From the NCBI GenBank assembly GCA_021399345.1, contig JAAFKI010000053.1, positions 1 to 35,277 of the forward strand: DNA of 35,277 nucleotides, written 5' to 3'. Made by a program: the position numbers and the translations under genes. This DNA comes from Candidatus Heimdallarchaeota archaeon. GTDB taxonomy: Archaea > Asgardarchaeota > Heimdallarchaeia > Heimdallarchaeales > Heimdallarchaeaceae. The notes beneath the pieces were generated by a model. The model had not been told where the DNA came from, ran no database searches, and worked only from the letters and a program-made list of their open reading frames with translations. This document shows, piece by piece, positions 15,204 to 23,266 of this stretch. Every line of letters begins with the position of its first letter. Positions within the stretch are counted from its first letter, which is position 1.

Positions 15204-15962
15204 CTTTAATTTTGTTTTAGGTTTAGATTCAGGTTTAGGTTTTGAGATATATTTTTCTTCAAGATAATCTGCAAGTTTAGGATAATTTCTGAAAGCAGGA
15301 AATAACTGATAAAAACCTGCAGCAAGAAATAAAAGAAAAATACCTGAAAAAGCCATACCTATGTAATTGAGGACATTAGTAATAACGGCATCTGTAATAC
15401 CTTCTTCCAATAATTTAGTTGTAACAATGAAACTAGTTACATATAGGATGTATGCAACTGCTTGAACAAGAAACGCGATAGAAACCAATGGAAGAGGATT
15501 TCTTGGTATAAGTTTTCTGATAAATGCTGTGACAAGATCCCTGTAGAAGAAATAGAAACCTGTAGCTAGTGTTATACAAGATAAAATTAAGATGGAATTA
15601 CCTATGTATACCATAACTAAACTTACTATCCAACGTGTAAGAATCAAAACCAATTGGGCTATGAGTAAAGCGGCACTACCACCAATTATTGTAAATGCTG
15701 TGATTTTCCCTTTTTCCCATTTAACAACTGGATCGTATGTCAAGTTATAAATTCCCCAGCTCATTCCGACAAGGCCCAGAACAATTGGAATATAGAGAAG
15801 ATGCTCTTGCATCCATCCAGGCAGGATCGTATCTAGAAATAAAGCTGTAAGTGCAGCAAGAAGTCCATAAAACAGAAATACCATTACAGAACTATTTAGA
15901 ATAAATTTTGAATGCTGCAGGCGATTAATTCTACTCACCTTCCACTTTGTTTTCTTGTTCAA
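15195..15962 (-). CDS. Polytopic membrane protein, tandem paralogue 3
   Basis: This is the last of three adjacent minus-strand membrane genes that look related to each other. It has about six or seven predicted helices and a lysine/proline-rich C-terminal tail (SKPKPESKPKTKLKSK). TTG at 15960-15962 overlaps the preceding gene by 32 nt. An in-frame GTG at 15936-15938 would overlap it by 8 nt and give MSRINRLQHSK; the choice is open. No charged catalytic motif, cysteine pair or transporter signature is visible, and I recognise no family. Confidence 0.75.
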   Translation of the reverse strand: MNKKTKWKVSRINRLQHSKFILNSSVMVFLFYGLLAALTALFLDTILPGWMQEHLLYIPIVLGLVGMSWGIYNLTYDPVVKWEKGKITAFTIIGGSAALLIAQLVLILTRWIVSLVMVYIGNSILILSCITLATGFYFFYRDLVTAFIRKLIPRNPLPLVSIAFLVQAVAYILYVTSFIVTTKLLEEGITDAVITNVLNYIGMAFSGIFLLFLAAGFYQLFPAFRNYPKLADYLEEKYISKPKPESKPKTKLKSK

Positions 15963-16650
15963 TAGTTTTCTCAGTTTCTATTGCGTCTTCTTGTTCTCCA
16001 TTTTGATCTTCAACTATATATCCCCCCACCTGTATCATGTTTGTAATCGATGCTAAGCCAAAAAAACCTAATATTATTAGAAAAGCTGCAAGTAAGAAAA
16101 ATGATAATGAGAGGTTTAAGATCCATAACTCTAGTGACGAAGGATAAATTAGGACATTATACCAATTAATGATGGAGGGAGCTAATAGAATGACCATACC
16201 TAATGGAATATACCATTGCCCCTTTCTAGGGATATAATCATTTTTGTGAAGGGAGTCCAATGTAAATTTGAGAAAGATAAATCCAAAAGTAATTACTAGA
16301 TAATAAGTAATTAGAAAAACTAAATTGAAGTAAATGAAGGGTTTTGTATTCCATTCAGCTTTTGTGCTTACATATGACAAAATTATTCCAACAATTTCAA
16401 TAACTGATGATGTTATAAGAAGAATGCTAGCAATTTTCCATTTTTCTATTTTTCTCAATGATTTTCCAAGTCTTATCAAGCCTATTGAGAAAAGTATTAG
16501 TGTAAAATCAAAAGCTGCATCTATAATTACTACAATAATAAGACTATATTCTGCAAATAATAAACTACTTGCTACTCTCAACATTTGTATTATTGTTAAT
16601 AACCAAGCACTATAAACTAAATGTTTGGCTATATCGATTCTATCACTCAA
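15931..16650 (-). CDS. Polytopic membrane protein, tandem paralogue 2
   Basis: A 239-residue protein with about seven predicted helices and an acidic C-terminal tail (QEDAIETEKTIEQENK). WYIPLGMVILLAPSI after a basic loop aligns by eye with LSLPIGFALLFIYLT of the gene upstream, supporting tandem duplication. The start is TTG, with AAAGGT eight bases upstream inside the preceding gene's end; the intergenic gap is four bases. The tail differs from the lysine-rich tail of paralogue 3 and the zinc ribbon of paralogue 1, so the three may have different cytosolic partners. Confidence 0.8.
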   Translation of the reverse strand: MSDRIDIAKHLVYSAWLLTIIQMLRVASSLLFAEYSLIIVVIIDAAFDFTLILFSIGLIRLGKSLRKIEKWKIASILLITSSVIEIVGIILSYVSTKAEWNTKPFIYFNLVFLITYYLVITFGFIFLKFTLDSLHKNDYIPRKGQWYIPLGMVILLAPSIINWYNVLIYPSSLELWILNLSLSFFLLAAFLIILGFFGLASITNMIQVGGYIVEDQNGEQEDAIETEKTIEQENKVEGE

Positions 16651-16654
16651 TTTA

Positions 16655-17635
16655 CTAACCTTTCTTCAAATATGGATTAGTTTCTCCACAATCGCCGCAG
16701 AAAGCTGCATCATCATCTAGCTCTAAACCACATTTAACACAAAACATCTTCTTTGGCAAAGTAGAATCTTCGATTAATATTTCTTCAATTGGTTCTTGTG
16801 TTTTAGGAACAGGCTTAACTGGTGGTGGTGGTGCAAGTCCTCCGAATAATCCTCCCCTTCTACCTAGCATTCCTCCTCCTTGTTGTCTAGCTTCAGCCCG
16901 TTGAGCTTTAGCTTCTTCTATTCTTTGAAATAGTTCTTCAGGGATTTTATCCAAAGTTGCAAAAGCTCTTCGTAGATACCAGAAACCTAGCACAATCATG
17001 ACAAGATTCCCCATACTAAAGAAGTATTGAACCCAGAGAAGAATTTGGTATCCTTCTACAATTACTAACTCTTCACCTACATAATACGCATAGGTTTCTT
17101 GAGGAATAATAGTCTCCACAGTCAAATAAATGAATAATAGTGCAAAGCCTATAGGAAGTGAAAGTTGACCTCTATAGATATTTCTTCTTTGAATCGCAAA
17201 ACTATCGACAGCTTTTTTGAGTTGATAGAACCCAAATGTGAAAGCTGCTGCTGAAACAATATATGTGATGTTTACAGGTAGTTGTCTAAAGGGATCTGAA
17301 CTAACCAAAATTCCTACTGAATATAAAATATTTAATATTTTTGATACAAGAAGAACTATAGCTGCTGAACCAACTATTAAACTTGTAAAGAATATGATTT
17401 TGTTTTCTTCTTCCTTATGGAATAAATATAATCCATATGCCAACCATATCACCGCTAGGCTTTGTAATAAATTAAGTGCAATGTCGACATAAACAATTGC
17501 AGGACCACTACCTAGTAAATAAATAAACATACTTACCATCATTGTTAAAACATAAACCAAAGTTGAATTTGTAATATGTTTTCTGGTTGTATTCTTTATA
17601 CCTGATTCTGGTTGTAGCTCTATTTCACCCATCAT
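16655..17635 (-). CDS. Polytopic membrane protein with C-terminal zinc ribbon, tandem paralogue 1
   Basis: First gene of the three-gene membrane operon. About seven helices lie in residues 20-230, then a cytosolic linker (RIEEAKAQRAEARQQGGG, glycine- and proline-rich) and a C-terminal zinc ribbon with FCVKC and FCGDCG, i.e. CxxC...CxxC. I prefer the ATG at 17633-17635, with AAGG ten bases upstream, to the ATG at 17644, which lies just after that AAGG. An ATTTAAATTT box at 17661-17670 is spaced for a short leader. The ribbon could bind a protein partner or nucleic acid. The family is unknown. Confidence 0.8.
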   Translation of the reverse strand: MMGEIELQPESGIKNTTRKHITNSTLVYVLTMMVSMFIYLLGSGPAIVYVDIALNLLQSLAVIWLAYGLYLFHKEEENKIIFFTSLIVGSAAIVLLVSKILNILYSVGILVSSDPFRQLPVNITYIVSAAAFTFGFYQLKKAVDSFAIQRRNIYRGQLSLPIGFALLFIYLTVETIIPQETYAYYVGEELVIVEGYQILLWVQYFFSMGNLVMIVLGFWYLRRAFATLDKIPEELFQRIEEAKAQRAEARQQGGGMLGRRGGLFGGLAPPPPVKPVPKTQEPIEEILIEDSTLPKKMFCVKCGLELDDDAAFCGDCGETNPYLKKG

Positions 17636-17660
17636 ACTAATCATACCTTATTAATGTATT

Positions 17661-17670
17661 ATTTAAATTT
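17661..17670 (-). promoter_or_regulatory. TATA box for the three-gene membrane operon
   Basis: ATTTAAATTT read on the minus strand lies about 26-35 nt before the preferred ATG at 17635. It shares a 100-bp divergent region with the plus-strand TATA box at 17710. Confidence 0.45.
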
Positions 17671-17709
17671 GTGGAGTTATGATATTTTTGATTCGAGGAA
17701 AAAGGAAAG

Positions 17710-17717
17710 TATATAAG
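17710..17717 (+). promoter_or_regulatory. BRE/TATA promoter for the 17740 gene
   Basis: TATATAAG follows a purine-rich GGAAAG, a good BRE-TATA pair, and lies 23-30 nt before the ATG at 17740. The spacing implies a leaderless transcript and selects the ATG over the TTG one codon earlier. Confidence 0.65.
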
Positions 17718-17739
17718 TACTCCCAAATACTCTTTTTTG

Positions 17740-18306
17740 ATGAGACTTTCATCCTCTTTATCACTGGTAGCATGCTTGACGGCGTTCTTAAGTTTATTAA
17801 CACCAGTTTTCTTTGATACAGAAGGATATGCTCTTACTTGGATTGATATTCAAGAATCTCCTCCTCTATGGATTTTTATTATTGCCACTTTCATAGTAGC
17901 TGCTCATGATATCAAATGGTTTGAAGGGATGAAATTTATTCGTAAATCAGATTTCAGATTATTTAGACTTCTTTTGGTTCTTATAGCCTTTTTGATGGCT
18001 TTTGCTATGGAATTGTCTGTTAATGTTCGATTAACTCCTTACATTTTCTGGCAACAGAGTCTTTTCTTCCAATTACCTTACAAATCAACAGTTATGCTTC
18101 AGTATAATATCCTGTATTATGGTTTTCAGAAAGCAATTGTAGAGACCGTTATATTCAGAGCCAGTATAGGGTATCATTTAATTCGTCTCTGTCGATTAAT
18201 TCTGATTTTTGTATTCATCTTCACTATTCTGGAAAAAAGTCCTCGAAAATCAAGGATAACTACAGAACAAGTTTATAGGGATTATCTGGAAAAATCTCCG
18301 CCTTGA
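17740..18306 (+). CDS. Small polytopic membrane protein
   Basis: A 188-residue protein with four or five predicted helices: residues ~5-25, 43-60, 77-97, and 130-160 in one or two. A basic tail follows (SPRKSRITTEQVYRDYLEKS). No family is recognised. ATG at 17740 is chosen over the adjacent TTG because of the TATA box 23-30 nt upstream. It lies 60 bases before the longin-like/pseudo-GTPase gene on the same strand and may be cotranscribed with it, which would place that soluble protein at a membrane (inference). Confidence 0.75.
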   Translation: MRLSSSLSLVACLTAFLSLLTPVFFDTEGYALTWIDIQESPPLWIFIIATFIVAAHDIKWFEGMKFIRKSDFRLFRLLLVLIAFLMAFAMELSVNVRLTPYIFWQQSLFFQLPYKSTVMLQYNILYYGFQKAIVETVIFRASIGYHLIRLCRLILIFVFIFTILEKSPRKSRITTEQVYRDYLEKSPP

Positions 18307-18367
18307 TGCAAATAGTTTTTATTTCAGTTAATTTCTTGGTAAACTAGCAAGAAACAATTTGATAAGC

Positions 18368-19429
18368 ATGTCCTCTCCTTTATTTGTACCATATATAGCG
18401 TTATTAGTTCTAGATGAGGCTGGAATGACTCTAAGATGCACTAATCCTATTCCTGATATCTCAAACGAAGAAATAATGGGCGTTGGAAACTTTTACAGTC
18501 CAGTAGTTTCAGCATCATCTCCTCATCTAGAAATTTATGGCCCCTTACCTATTCCGCATCATGAGAGATATCACTTGTTAATAGTTACTTTCAGAAAGAA
18601 TGATTCATTAGTTCATGATCCACGAACCAAAGATAAAAATGTACTATCTTTTTGTCAATTGCTTATTTTTTATAAAAAAGAATGTGATGAAAAGGTAAAA
18701 TTCGGTCACAGTCAAATATTTACAACTGTAGATGTTTTTCTTCAAGAATTTCAAGATGTTGCTGAGATAAGAGATGAAGAACTGCTCAAATTGAGTGAAG
18801 TGTTAATTGAAAATGTTATTCTTGATGATCAGATAAAATCTAAAAGCATTGAGGACATTGTAAGAGATATCGCTTCACGGTTTAATACAATTCAACAAAT
18901 ATCTCATTTATTAAACCGTAGAACGAAAATCGGAATAATTTCCTCTGATACATTATCATATAATTTGATTATTCAATCACTTTTCCACTTTCAGAACATA
19001 GACTTTATCTATCAGCTAGATCGAAACGAATTCATTACAAGAATTGATACTTACTTCATGAGGATAGTTTTAACTTTGCTTTTTGATCTAGAAATGATTG
19101 AAGGTATAGATTTTTTTAGAGAAATGGATTATTATGTATACATAGCTTCTTGCGAAGAAGAGGGAAGTTGTCAAAAGCATATCGATAACATAGATACCAT
19201 GTTTAAACAAGACAGTAATGCAAAAATCTTTCTTGTGACTACAGAAAGGGCAGAGCAATTATCTTTAGAGAAGAAGAAGTACTTATTTCAAGAAAGTGAA
19301 AATAGAAAAAATCTTAAACTGATGATTTCAGTCGGAGATGTATTTAGAACACTTGACAATGCAATATATCTGATCCTAAGTGATATACTGGAACTGAGAA
19401 AAATCATCCTAAGCCAAAACAAAGGATAG
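18368..19429 (+). CDS. Longin-like plus degenerate GTPase-like domain protein
   Basis: A 353-residue soluble protein without a named family. The N-terminal ~150 residues open with a strand pair, VPYIALLVLDEAGMTLRC, of the type that begins longin/roadblock domains, and have further strands near HLLIVTF and LSFCQLLIFY. A helix (KSIEDIVRDIASRFNTIQQI) links to a second part that again follows the Ras-like order: TKIGIISSDTLSYNLIIQSL, DYYVYIASCEEEG, AKIFLVTTER, LKLMISVGD and a terminal helix. There is no P-loop lysine, DxxG or NKxD, so it looks like a pseudo-GTPase. ATG at 18368 is preferred to the TTG three codons upstream. The C-terminal half resembles that of the protein at 14310 in layout, not clearly in sequence. 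Confidence 0.6.
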   Translation: MSSPLFVPYIALLVLDEAGMTLRCTNPIPDISNEEIMGVGNFYSPVVSASSPHLEIYGPLPIPHHERYHLLIVTFRKNDSLVHDPRTKDKNVLSFCQLLIFYKKECDEKVKFGHSQIFTTVDVFLQEFQDVAEIRDEELLKLSEVLIENVILDDQIKSKSIEDIVRDIASRFNTIQQISHLLNRRTKIGIISSDTLSYNLIIQSLFHFQNIDFIYQLDRNEFITRIDTYFMRIVLTLLFDLEMIEGIDFFREMDYYVYIASCEEEGSCQKHIDNIDTMFKQDSNAKIFLVTTERAEQLSLEKKKYLFQESENRKNLKLMISVGDVFRTLDNAIYLILSDILELRKIILSQNKG

Positions 19430-19488
19430 TATTTTCTAATCTGGACTCTCACAGCAATTAACTGTGCATTTAACCACAACTAATCTTA

Positions 19489-19650
19489 ATGGCTGACAAA
19501 GATTGGTTTACTGACCCAGAGAACTCTAGAAAACTTGCTGAGTTTCACCCAAAATCAGAAGTAGTTAGTTTTGGTGATGCTCATCGAATTATTGTGGATA
19601 ATGAAGATAACATTGTTGAAAACATTCAACGTTTCATCGAAGCAATTTAG
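19489..19650 (+). pseudogene. C-terminal relic of an alpha/beta-hydrolase paralogue
   Basis: A 53-codon frame, MADKDWFTDPENSRKLAEF onward, carries FGDAHRI with the position of a catalytic histidine and ends in the last helix, IQRFIEAI. It aligns throughout with the last 50 residues of the hydrolase at 22411: DWFTDPENSRKL against DYFVDPETSKKF, and GDAHRI against ADFHRI. The frame is closed by a stop at 19471-19473, so the N-terminal ~220 residues with the nucleophile are missing. I read it as a truncated duplicate; a short expressed protein cannot be excluded because the frame is intact. Confidence 0.6.
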
Positions 19651-19661
19651 TCTCTCTAACT

Positions 19662-20396
19662 CTAATTCCTGTTAACTCTTTTTTTCATCCAATTTTTTAT
19701 TTCTTCAAAGAGCTGGTATCGACCTGCATCTTTGGGAATGACATGACCACCTTTGTCTATCCAAACTAGAGTTTTATCAGTTGAGTTAACCTTATTGTAG
19801 ATGTATTCAACATGCTTAGAAGGAACACCTGGATCCTTCTTACTCTGAATTACAAGTATGGGTACCTCGATTTTAGGTATTGATTTTTTCACTTCTCTAA
19901 GAAGCTTGTAAAGCTGTTTAATACTTCTTATGGGGTAATACCCATAGCTTTTGTGAGTTGAGAGTGATTCCAGATCTGCCCATCCTTTTTCCCTTGTTTT
20001 ATGCTTTGGATAAATTAAGCCTAGAAAAGGGAATGCAACAATAAAGTACATTCTCCAATCTGGAGACTTATATGGTGCAGCCATTGGTATTATTCCAGCT
20101 AAATCACTATTTCTTGCACCCAATACTAAGGTAATATCTGCACCCATTGAGAGCCCGCAGATATATACTTTCTCAAATACTGCTTTAAGTTCATTTAGCT
20201 TTGCTTGTGCATAGTCTATCCATTCAGTCCAATTGGTTTCATTGAGATCTTCAAGTGATGCTTCATGTCCTGGAAGAGTGATATTTTCAACAAAGTAATG
20301 TTGTTCTCTAAGATATGTAGCTAGAGGTTCCATTTCAAAATGCGTTCCAGTAAAACCATGTATTAAAAGAAAGCTGATTGAAGAAATATCGCTCAT
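19662..20396 (-). CDS. Alpha/beta-hydrolase, carboxylesterase/monoacylglycerol-lipase type
   Basis: A 244-residue soluble serine hydrolase. The oxyanion-hole region is LIHGFTGTHFEMEPLA (residues 11-26). The nucleophile is Ser83 in GLSMG, the acid is the aspartate in SKKDPGVP, and the base is the histidine of GGHVIPKD. The helical lid between them is short, which fits small carboxylesterases and monoglyceride lipases. The substrate is probably an acyl ester. The gene is divergent from the ICMT-like gene with 31 bp between, and convergent with the hydrolase relic. ATG with an A-rich leader; no strong ribosome site. Confidence 0.9.
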   Translation of the reverse strand: MSDISSISFLLIHGFTGTHFEMEPLATYLREQHYFVENITLPGHEASLEDLNETNWTEWIDYAQAKLNELKAVFEKVYICGLSMGADITLVLGARNSDLAGIIPMAAPYKSPDWRMYFIVAFPFLGLIYPKHKTREKGWADLESLSTHKSYGYYPIRSIKQLYKLLREVKKSIPKIEVPILVIQSKKDPGVPSKHVEYIYNKVNSTDKTLVWIDKGGHVIPKDAGRYQLFEEIKNWMKKRVNRN

Positions 20397-20427
20397 AAAA
20401 AAATAAACAATACTTGATTAATAAAAA

Positions 20428-21114
20428 TTGTTACTCATTTTGAATTTGTATTTATTAGAAAGTAGAAAAACTCAAGAACAAGGAAGAAAATTAACTATTG
20501 TGATAGACCCTAGAATTTTCTGGACCTTAATAGGTATTTTTTCCTTTCTAGTTTTCATAAAAGCTATTATTACAATATCCCGTGGAATAAGATATGAATA
20601 TTTGCAAGTTTCAGGTTTTGCTCTACTTATATTATCTTTAACCCTAACTGGTTCATATTCTTATAATTACTATGTAGGAAATGAAGAAATCGTCTACTTA
20701 TCATTGAGTTTAACCTTAGCCCTTCTTTCAGTGGTCCTCATTTTAGCAGGTACTCTATCTTCTAGACGACGATGGATTAGACGAAGAGGGACAGAAAATC
20801 TGAATAGATTCACTAATCTCCTTATCTTTGCTTACATCCGAAATCCAGTATCTTTAGGTCTGATGCTTATTTCAATATCGATGATATTCTATATTCATTC
20901 ATTGTTATCGAATTTACTTGCAGGTTTTGCTTTTTTGGTTTTCATGTTTTCATCGTTTGAAAAAGACACTTTTTTCAAAGAACTGTATGGATATCCATAC
21001 AAAGTATATTCCAAAACAGTTCCAAGATTCAACTTTGTTCATGGAATGATTAAAGCGATTATTGTGAACAAAAAAACTCAAGATGAGAATAGAGGCAACC
21101 TCTTAGATTCGTAA
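20428..21114 (+). CDS. ICMT/PEMT-like integral membrane methyltransferase
   Basis: A membrane protein with about five helices. The C-terminal part (IRNPVSLGLMLISISMI, then EKDTFFKELYGYPYKVY and VPRFNF) matches the C-terminal signature of isoprenylcysteine carboxyl methyltransferases and related PEMT/NnrU enzymes, where RxPxYxG and E...FG..Y..Y bind SAM and substrate. The motif's usual H is replaced by N (RNP). Function may be methylation of a lipid or prenyl-cysteine substrate; none can be fixed from sequence. The stated start is a TTG; an in-frame GTG at 20500 would give MIDPRIFW and drop a non-membrane leader, so the N-terminus is uncertain. Confidence 0.65.
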   Translation: MLLILNLYLLESRKTQEQGRKLTIVIDPRIFWTLIGIFSFLVFIKAIITISRGIRYEYLQVSGFALLILSLTLTGSYSYNYYVGNEEIVYLSLSLTLALLSVVLILAGTLSSRRRWIRRRGTENLNRFTNLLIFAYIRNPVSLGLMLISISMIFYIHSLLSNLLAGFAFLVFMFSSFEKDTFFKELYGYPYKVYSKTVPRFNFVHGMIKAIIVNKKTQDENRGNLLDS

Positions 21115-21141
21115 GAAGTGGTAATTTGGGCTATTCTTAAT

Positions 21142-21594
21142 TTACTTAATTATATCTGTGAGTATAGCTGGACATATGTCGGTTATCCCCTCAATTGATT
21201 CTATTTTGGACATAAAAGAAGCTAATTCATCATCATCTTCAAACCAACACTCAAGCAAAATCATATGATCGCCATTTGAGGAATAAATTCTTAAAATATC
21301 TGTATCTCGTTTCAGTTTTTGGATAGTAGATATATATCTTTGTGGTGTTGTATCAATACCTATTATAGCCTTAATTCCATATCCAAGCTTTCTAGGATTT
21401 ATTTCAACTGTGTAACCCTGTATAATACCTTCGTTTTCCATACGTTTAACTCGTTTTCGTATAGCTGTTTCAGTAACCTCTAAATCTTTAGCAATTTCAA
21501 CAAAAGTTCTTCTTCCATTGCCCATAAGAATCTTGATAATATCTGCATCTGTAATCTTATTTTTGAGATTTGTATGGTTTGTTAATCGAACCAT
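21142..21594 (-). CDS. Lrp/AsnC family transcriptional regulator
   Basis: A 150-residue regulator from the ATG at 21594; an upstream in-frame TTG would add 16 residues unlike the family. The winged HTH is near the N-terminus ([18 protein letters not shown], then [17 protein letters not shown]). The C-terminal alpha/beta RAM domain ([13 protein letters not shown], then [20 protein letters not shown]) binds an effector and forms the oligomer. It is divergent from the peroxiredoxin gene. A 26-bp inverted repeat lies between the two start codons, so it probably controls itself and the peroxiredoxin. Confidence 0.93.
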   Translation of the reverse strand: MVRLTNHTNLKNKITDADIIKILMGNGRRTFVEIAKDLEVTETAIRKRVKRMENEGIIQGYTVEINPRKLGYGIKAIIGIDTTPQRYISTIQKLKRDTDILRIYSSNGDHMILLECWFEDDDELASFMSKIESIEGITDICPAILTDIIK

Positions 21595-21609
21595 GATGAT
21601 TTGATATTC

Positions 21610-21635
21610 AGAAATATTTATAAAAAGATATTTCT
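21610..21635. promoter_or_regulatory. Inverted repeat enclosing the shared TATA region (regulator operator)
   Basis: AGAAATAT and ATATTTCT form perfect 8-bp arms around a 10-base core that contains the peroxiredoxin TATA box (TTTATAAAAA at 21617-21626). The minus-strand gene's TATA-like sequence overlaps it. The site lies between the two divergent start codons, so one bound regulator could block both promoters. This is a strong candidate operator for the adjacent Lrp-type protein. Confidence 0.6.
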
Positions 21636-21654
21636 TCAACAAAATGGCGATAAA

Positions 21655-22323
21655 ATGTCACTTAAAGAGTATGAAGAAACTGGAAAAATCCCACTAATTA
21701 ATACACGATTTCCTAAAATGGTTGTAAATACAACCCATGGTATGAAAAAATTACCAGGTGATTATGAAGGTAAATGGCTTATTCTTTTCAGCCATCCAGC
21801 TGATTACACACCTGTATGTACCACAGAATTTGTTTCTTTTCAGAAACATTTTGATGAATTTCAAACAATGAATGTTGAACTACTAGGTTTAAGCATTGAT
21901 CAAGTGTATAGTCACATTAAATGGGTAGATTGGATTAAAGAAAATCTGGATGTAGAAATTAAATTCCCTATAATTGCAGATCATGGGGAAGTGGCAAGGC
22001 AATTAGGAATGTTACATGCAAAAGGTAGTAGCACAGTACGTGCTGTTTTCATTATAGATCCTAAGATGATTATTAGAGCAATACTTTACTATCCTTCAGA
22101 ACTTGGACGAAATATGGACGAAATAGTTCGTATGATTAAAGGATTGAAAGTTGCATCTAAGCATAACGTAGCTCTTCCCGCTAACTGGCCTCATAACGAA
22201 CTTTTTGGGGATGATGTTATTGTTCCTCCAGCTGGTGATGTAGAAACAGCTAAGAAAAGATTGGAAGATAATTCTATAACCTGTCTTGATTGGTGGCTCT
22301 GCCATAAAAAGAATCCTGAATAG
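21655..22323 (+). CDS. Archaeal-type peroxiredoxin
   Basis: A 222-residue thiol peroxidase of the Prx6/archaeal AhpC-like group. The peroxidatic cysteine is Cys55 in [13 protein letters not shown]. The C-terminal arm has two cysteines, Cys210 and Cys216, in CLDWWLC, as in archaeal peroxiredoxins that use a resolving cysteine. It reduces hydrogen peroxide and alkyl hydroperoxides in the cytosol, commonly as ring-shaped oligomers. ATG at 21655 gives the family N-terminus [15 protein letters not shown]; an upstream in-frame start would add 18 unsupported residues. Its promoter lies within the inverted repeat shared with the Lrp-type regulator. Confidence 0.95.
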   Translation: MSLKEYEETGKIPLINTRFPKMVVNTTHGMKKLPGDYEGKWLILFSHPADYTPVCTTEFVSFQKHFDEFQTMNVELLGLSIDQVYSHIKWVDWIKENLDVEIKFPIIADHGEVARQLGMLHAKGSSTVRAVFIIDPKMIIRAILYYPSELGRNMDEIVRMIKGLKVASKHNVALPANWPHNELFGDDVIVPPAGDVETAKKRLEDNSITCLDWWLCHKKNPE

Positions 22324-22410
22324 ACAATCTATTCTTTTTTTCTTCTTTTTTGAGAAGAAACTAATTTTTCTTAAGGAAACTCATATAATTCCCTAGTATA
22401 TTTTACACTC

Positions 22411-23250
22411 ATGACTAAAATAGAATACATTCAAACCAAAGATGATCCAAAGATTGAAGTGCGAGTGGCAAAATTCTATACAAAAAATGAGAAATATAAA
22501 TCTCGTCATATAATAATTATTCCAGGTTGGTTAAGCACAATTGATGAATTTAATAAATTAGCTATAAATCTTTCAAATTTTGGTAATATCTATATCTATG
22601 AGCCAAGAGGTTCTGGGAAATATAAAACACCTCATAAAAAGGGATTTTTCACTCCCGATGAATATAATGAAGAGTTAGGAACCATAATTAAAGCTCTCAA
22701 TTTAAATAAGAAAGAGTTTATTCTTTTTGGAAGCTGTTCAGGGGCCTCTCAAGTATTCAATTACTATATAAATGAAAATGGTCTAAAACCAGATTTGATT
22801 GCTGCAATTAGCCCTCAGGAAAAATATAAAACTCCTTTCTGGTTACCCGCTTTAGGTTTGTTGCCCTCCTTTATTATGGGTTTTTTCCAAAAAATGATTA
22901 TTTTCTTCATGAATTTAATGCTGAAATTCAAAAAACCAGAAGAAACACAAAATGTAAGATGGGCTGCAAAGCAGCTGAAAGAGAATGATGCATGGTGTCT
23001 TCGAAGATATGTATTTGAGTTTGTAATCAACTATTCTGTTCAAGGAAGACTAAATGAAATAGATATTCCAATGCTAATGTTTGTGGGAGAAGAGGATTAT
23101 TTCGTTGATCCTGAAACTTCAAAGAAGTTCCTAAATAATGAGAACTCAAAAATTATTGAATTAAAAGCTGATTTCCATAGAATACAAATGGGTAATGAAG
23201 AAATAATGGCTGAGAAATTTAACGAATTTCTTCAAGAACTAGGTAGATAG
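22411..23250 (+). CDS. Alpha/beta-hydrolase with apparent cysteine nucleophile
   Basis: A 279-residue hydrolase-fold protein. The core is IIIIPGWLSTIDEFNKLA near residues 34-51, then YEPRGSGK, and the nucleophile elbow FGSCSGA. In the standard GxSxG register (G107, S108, C109, S110, G111) the nucleophile is Cys109, as in dienelactone hydrolases. The acid is Asp229 in GEEDYFVDPET and the base His256 in DFHRI. The alternative register puts Ser110 in an S-x-S-x-A elbow, so the nucleophile is not certain. A hydrophobic stretch at about residues 145-173 could be a lid or membrane anchor. A TATA-like CATATAAT box lies 22-29 nt before the ATG. A truncated paralogue is at 19489-19650. Confidence 0.85.
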   Translation: MTKIEYIQTKDDPKIEVRVAKFYTKNEKYKSRHIIIIPGWLSTIDEFNKLAINLSNFGNIYIYEPRGSGKYKTPHKKGFFTPDEYNEELGTIIKALNLNKKEFILFGSCSGASQVFNYYINENGLKPDLIAAISPQEKYKTPFWLPALGLLPSFIMGFFQKMIIFFMNLMLKFKKPEETQNVRWAAKQLKENDAWCLRRYVFEFVINYSVQGRLNEIDIPMLMFVGEEDYFVDPETSKKFLNNENSKIIELKADFHRIQMGNEEIMAEKFNEFLQELGR

Positions 23251-23266
23251 TATATTTTTCGAAGCT

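Noticed and set aside
20406..20432. AACAAT/ATTGTT inverted repeat between the hydrolase and ICMT-like genes
   Set aside because: Only six base pairs with a 15-base spacer in AT-rich DNA; expected by chance.
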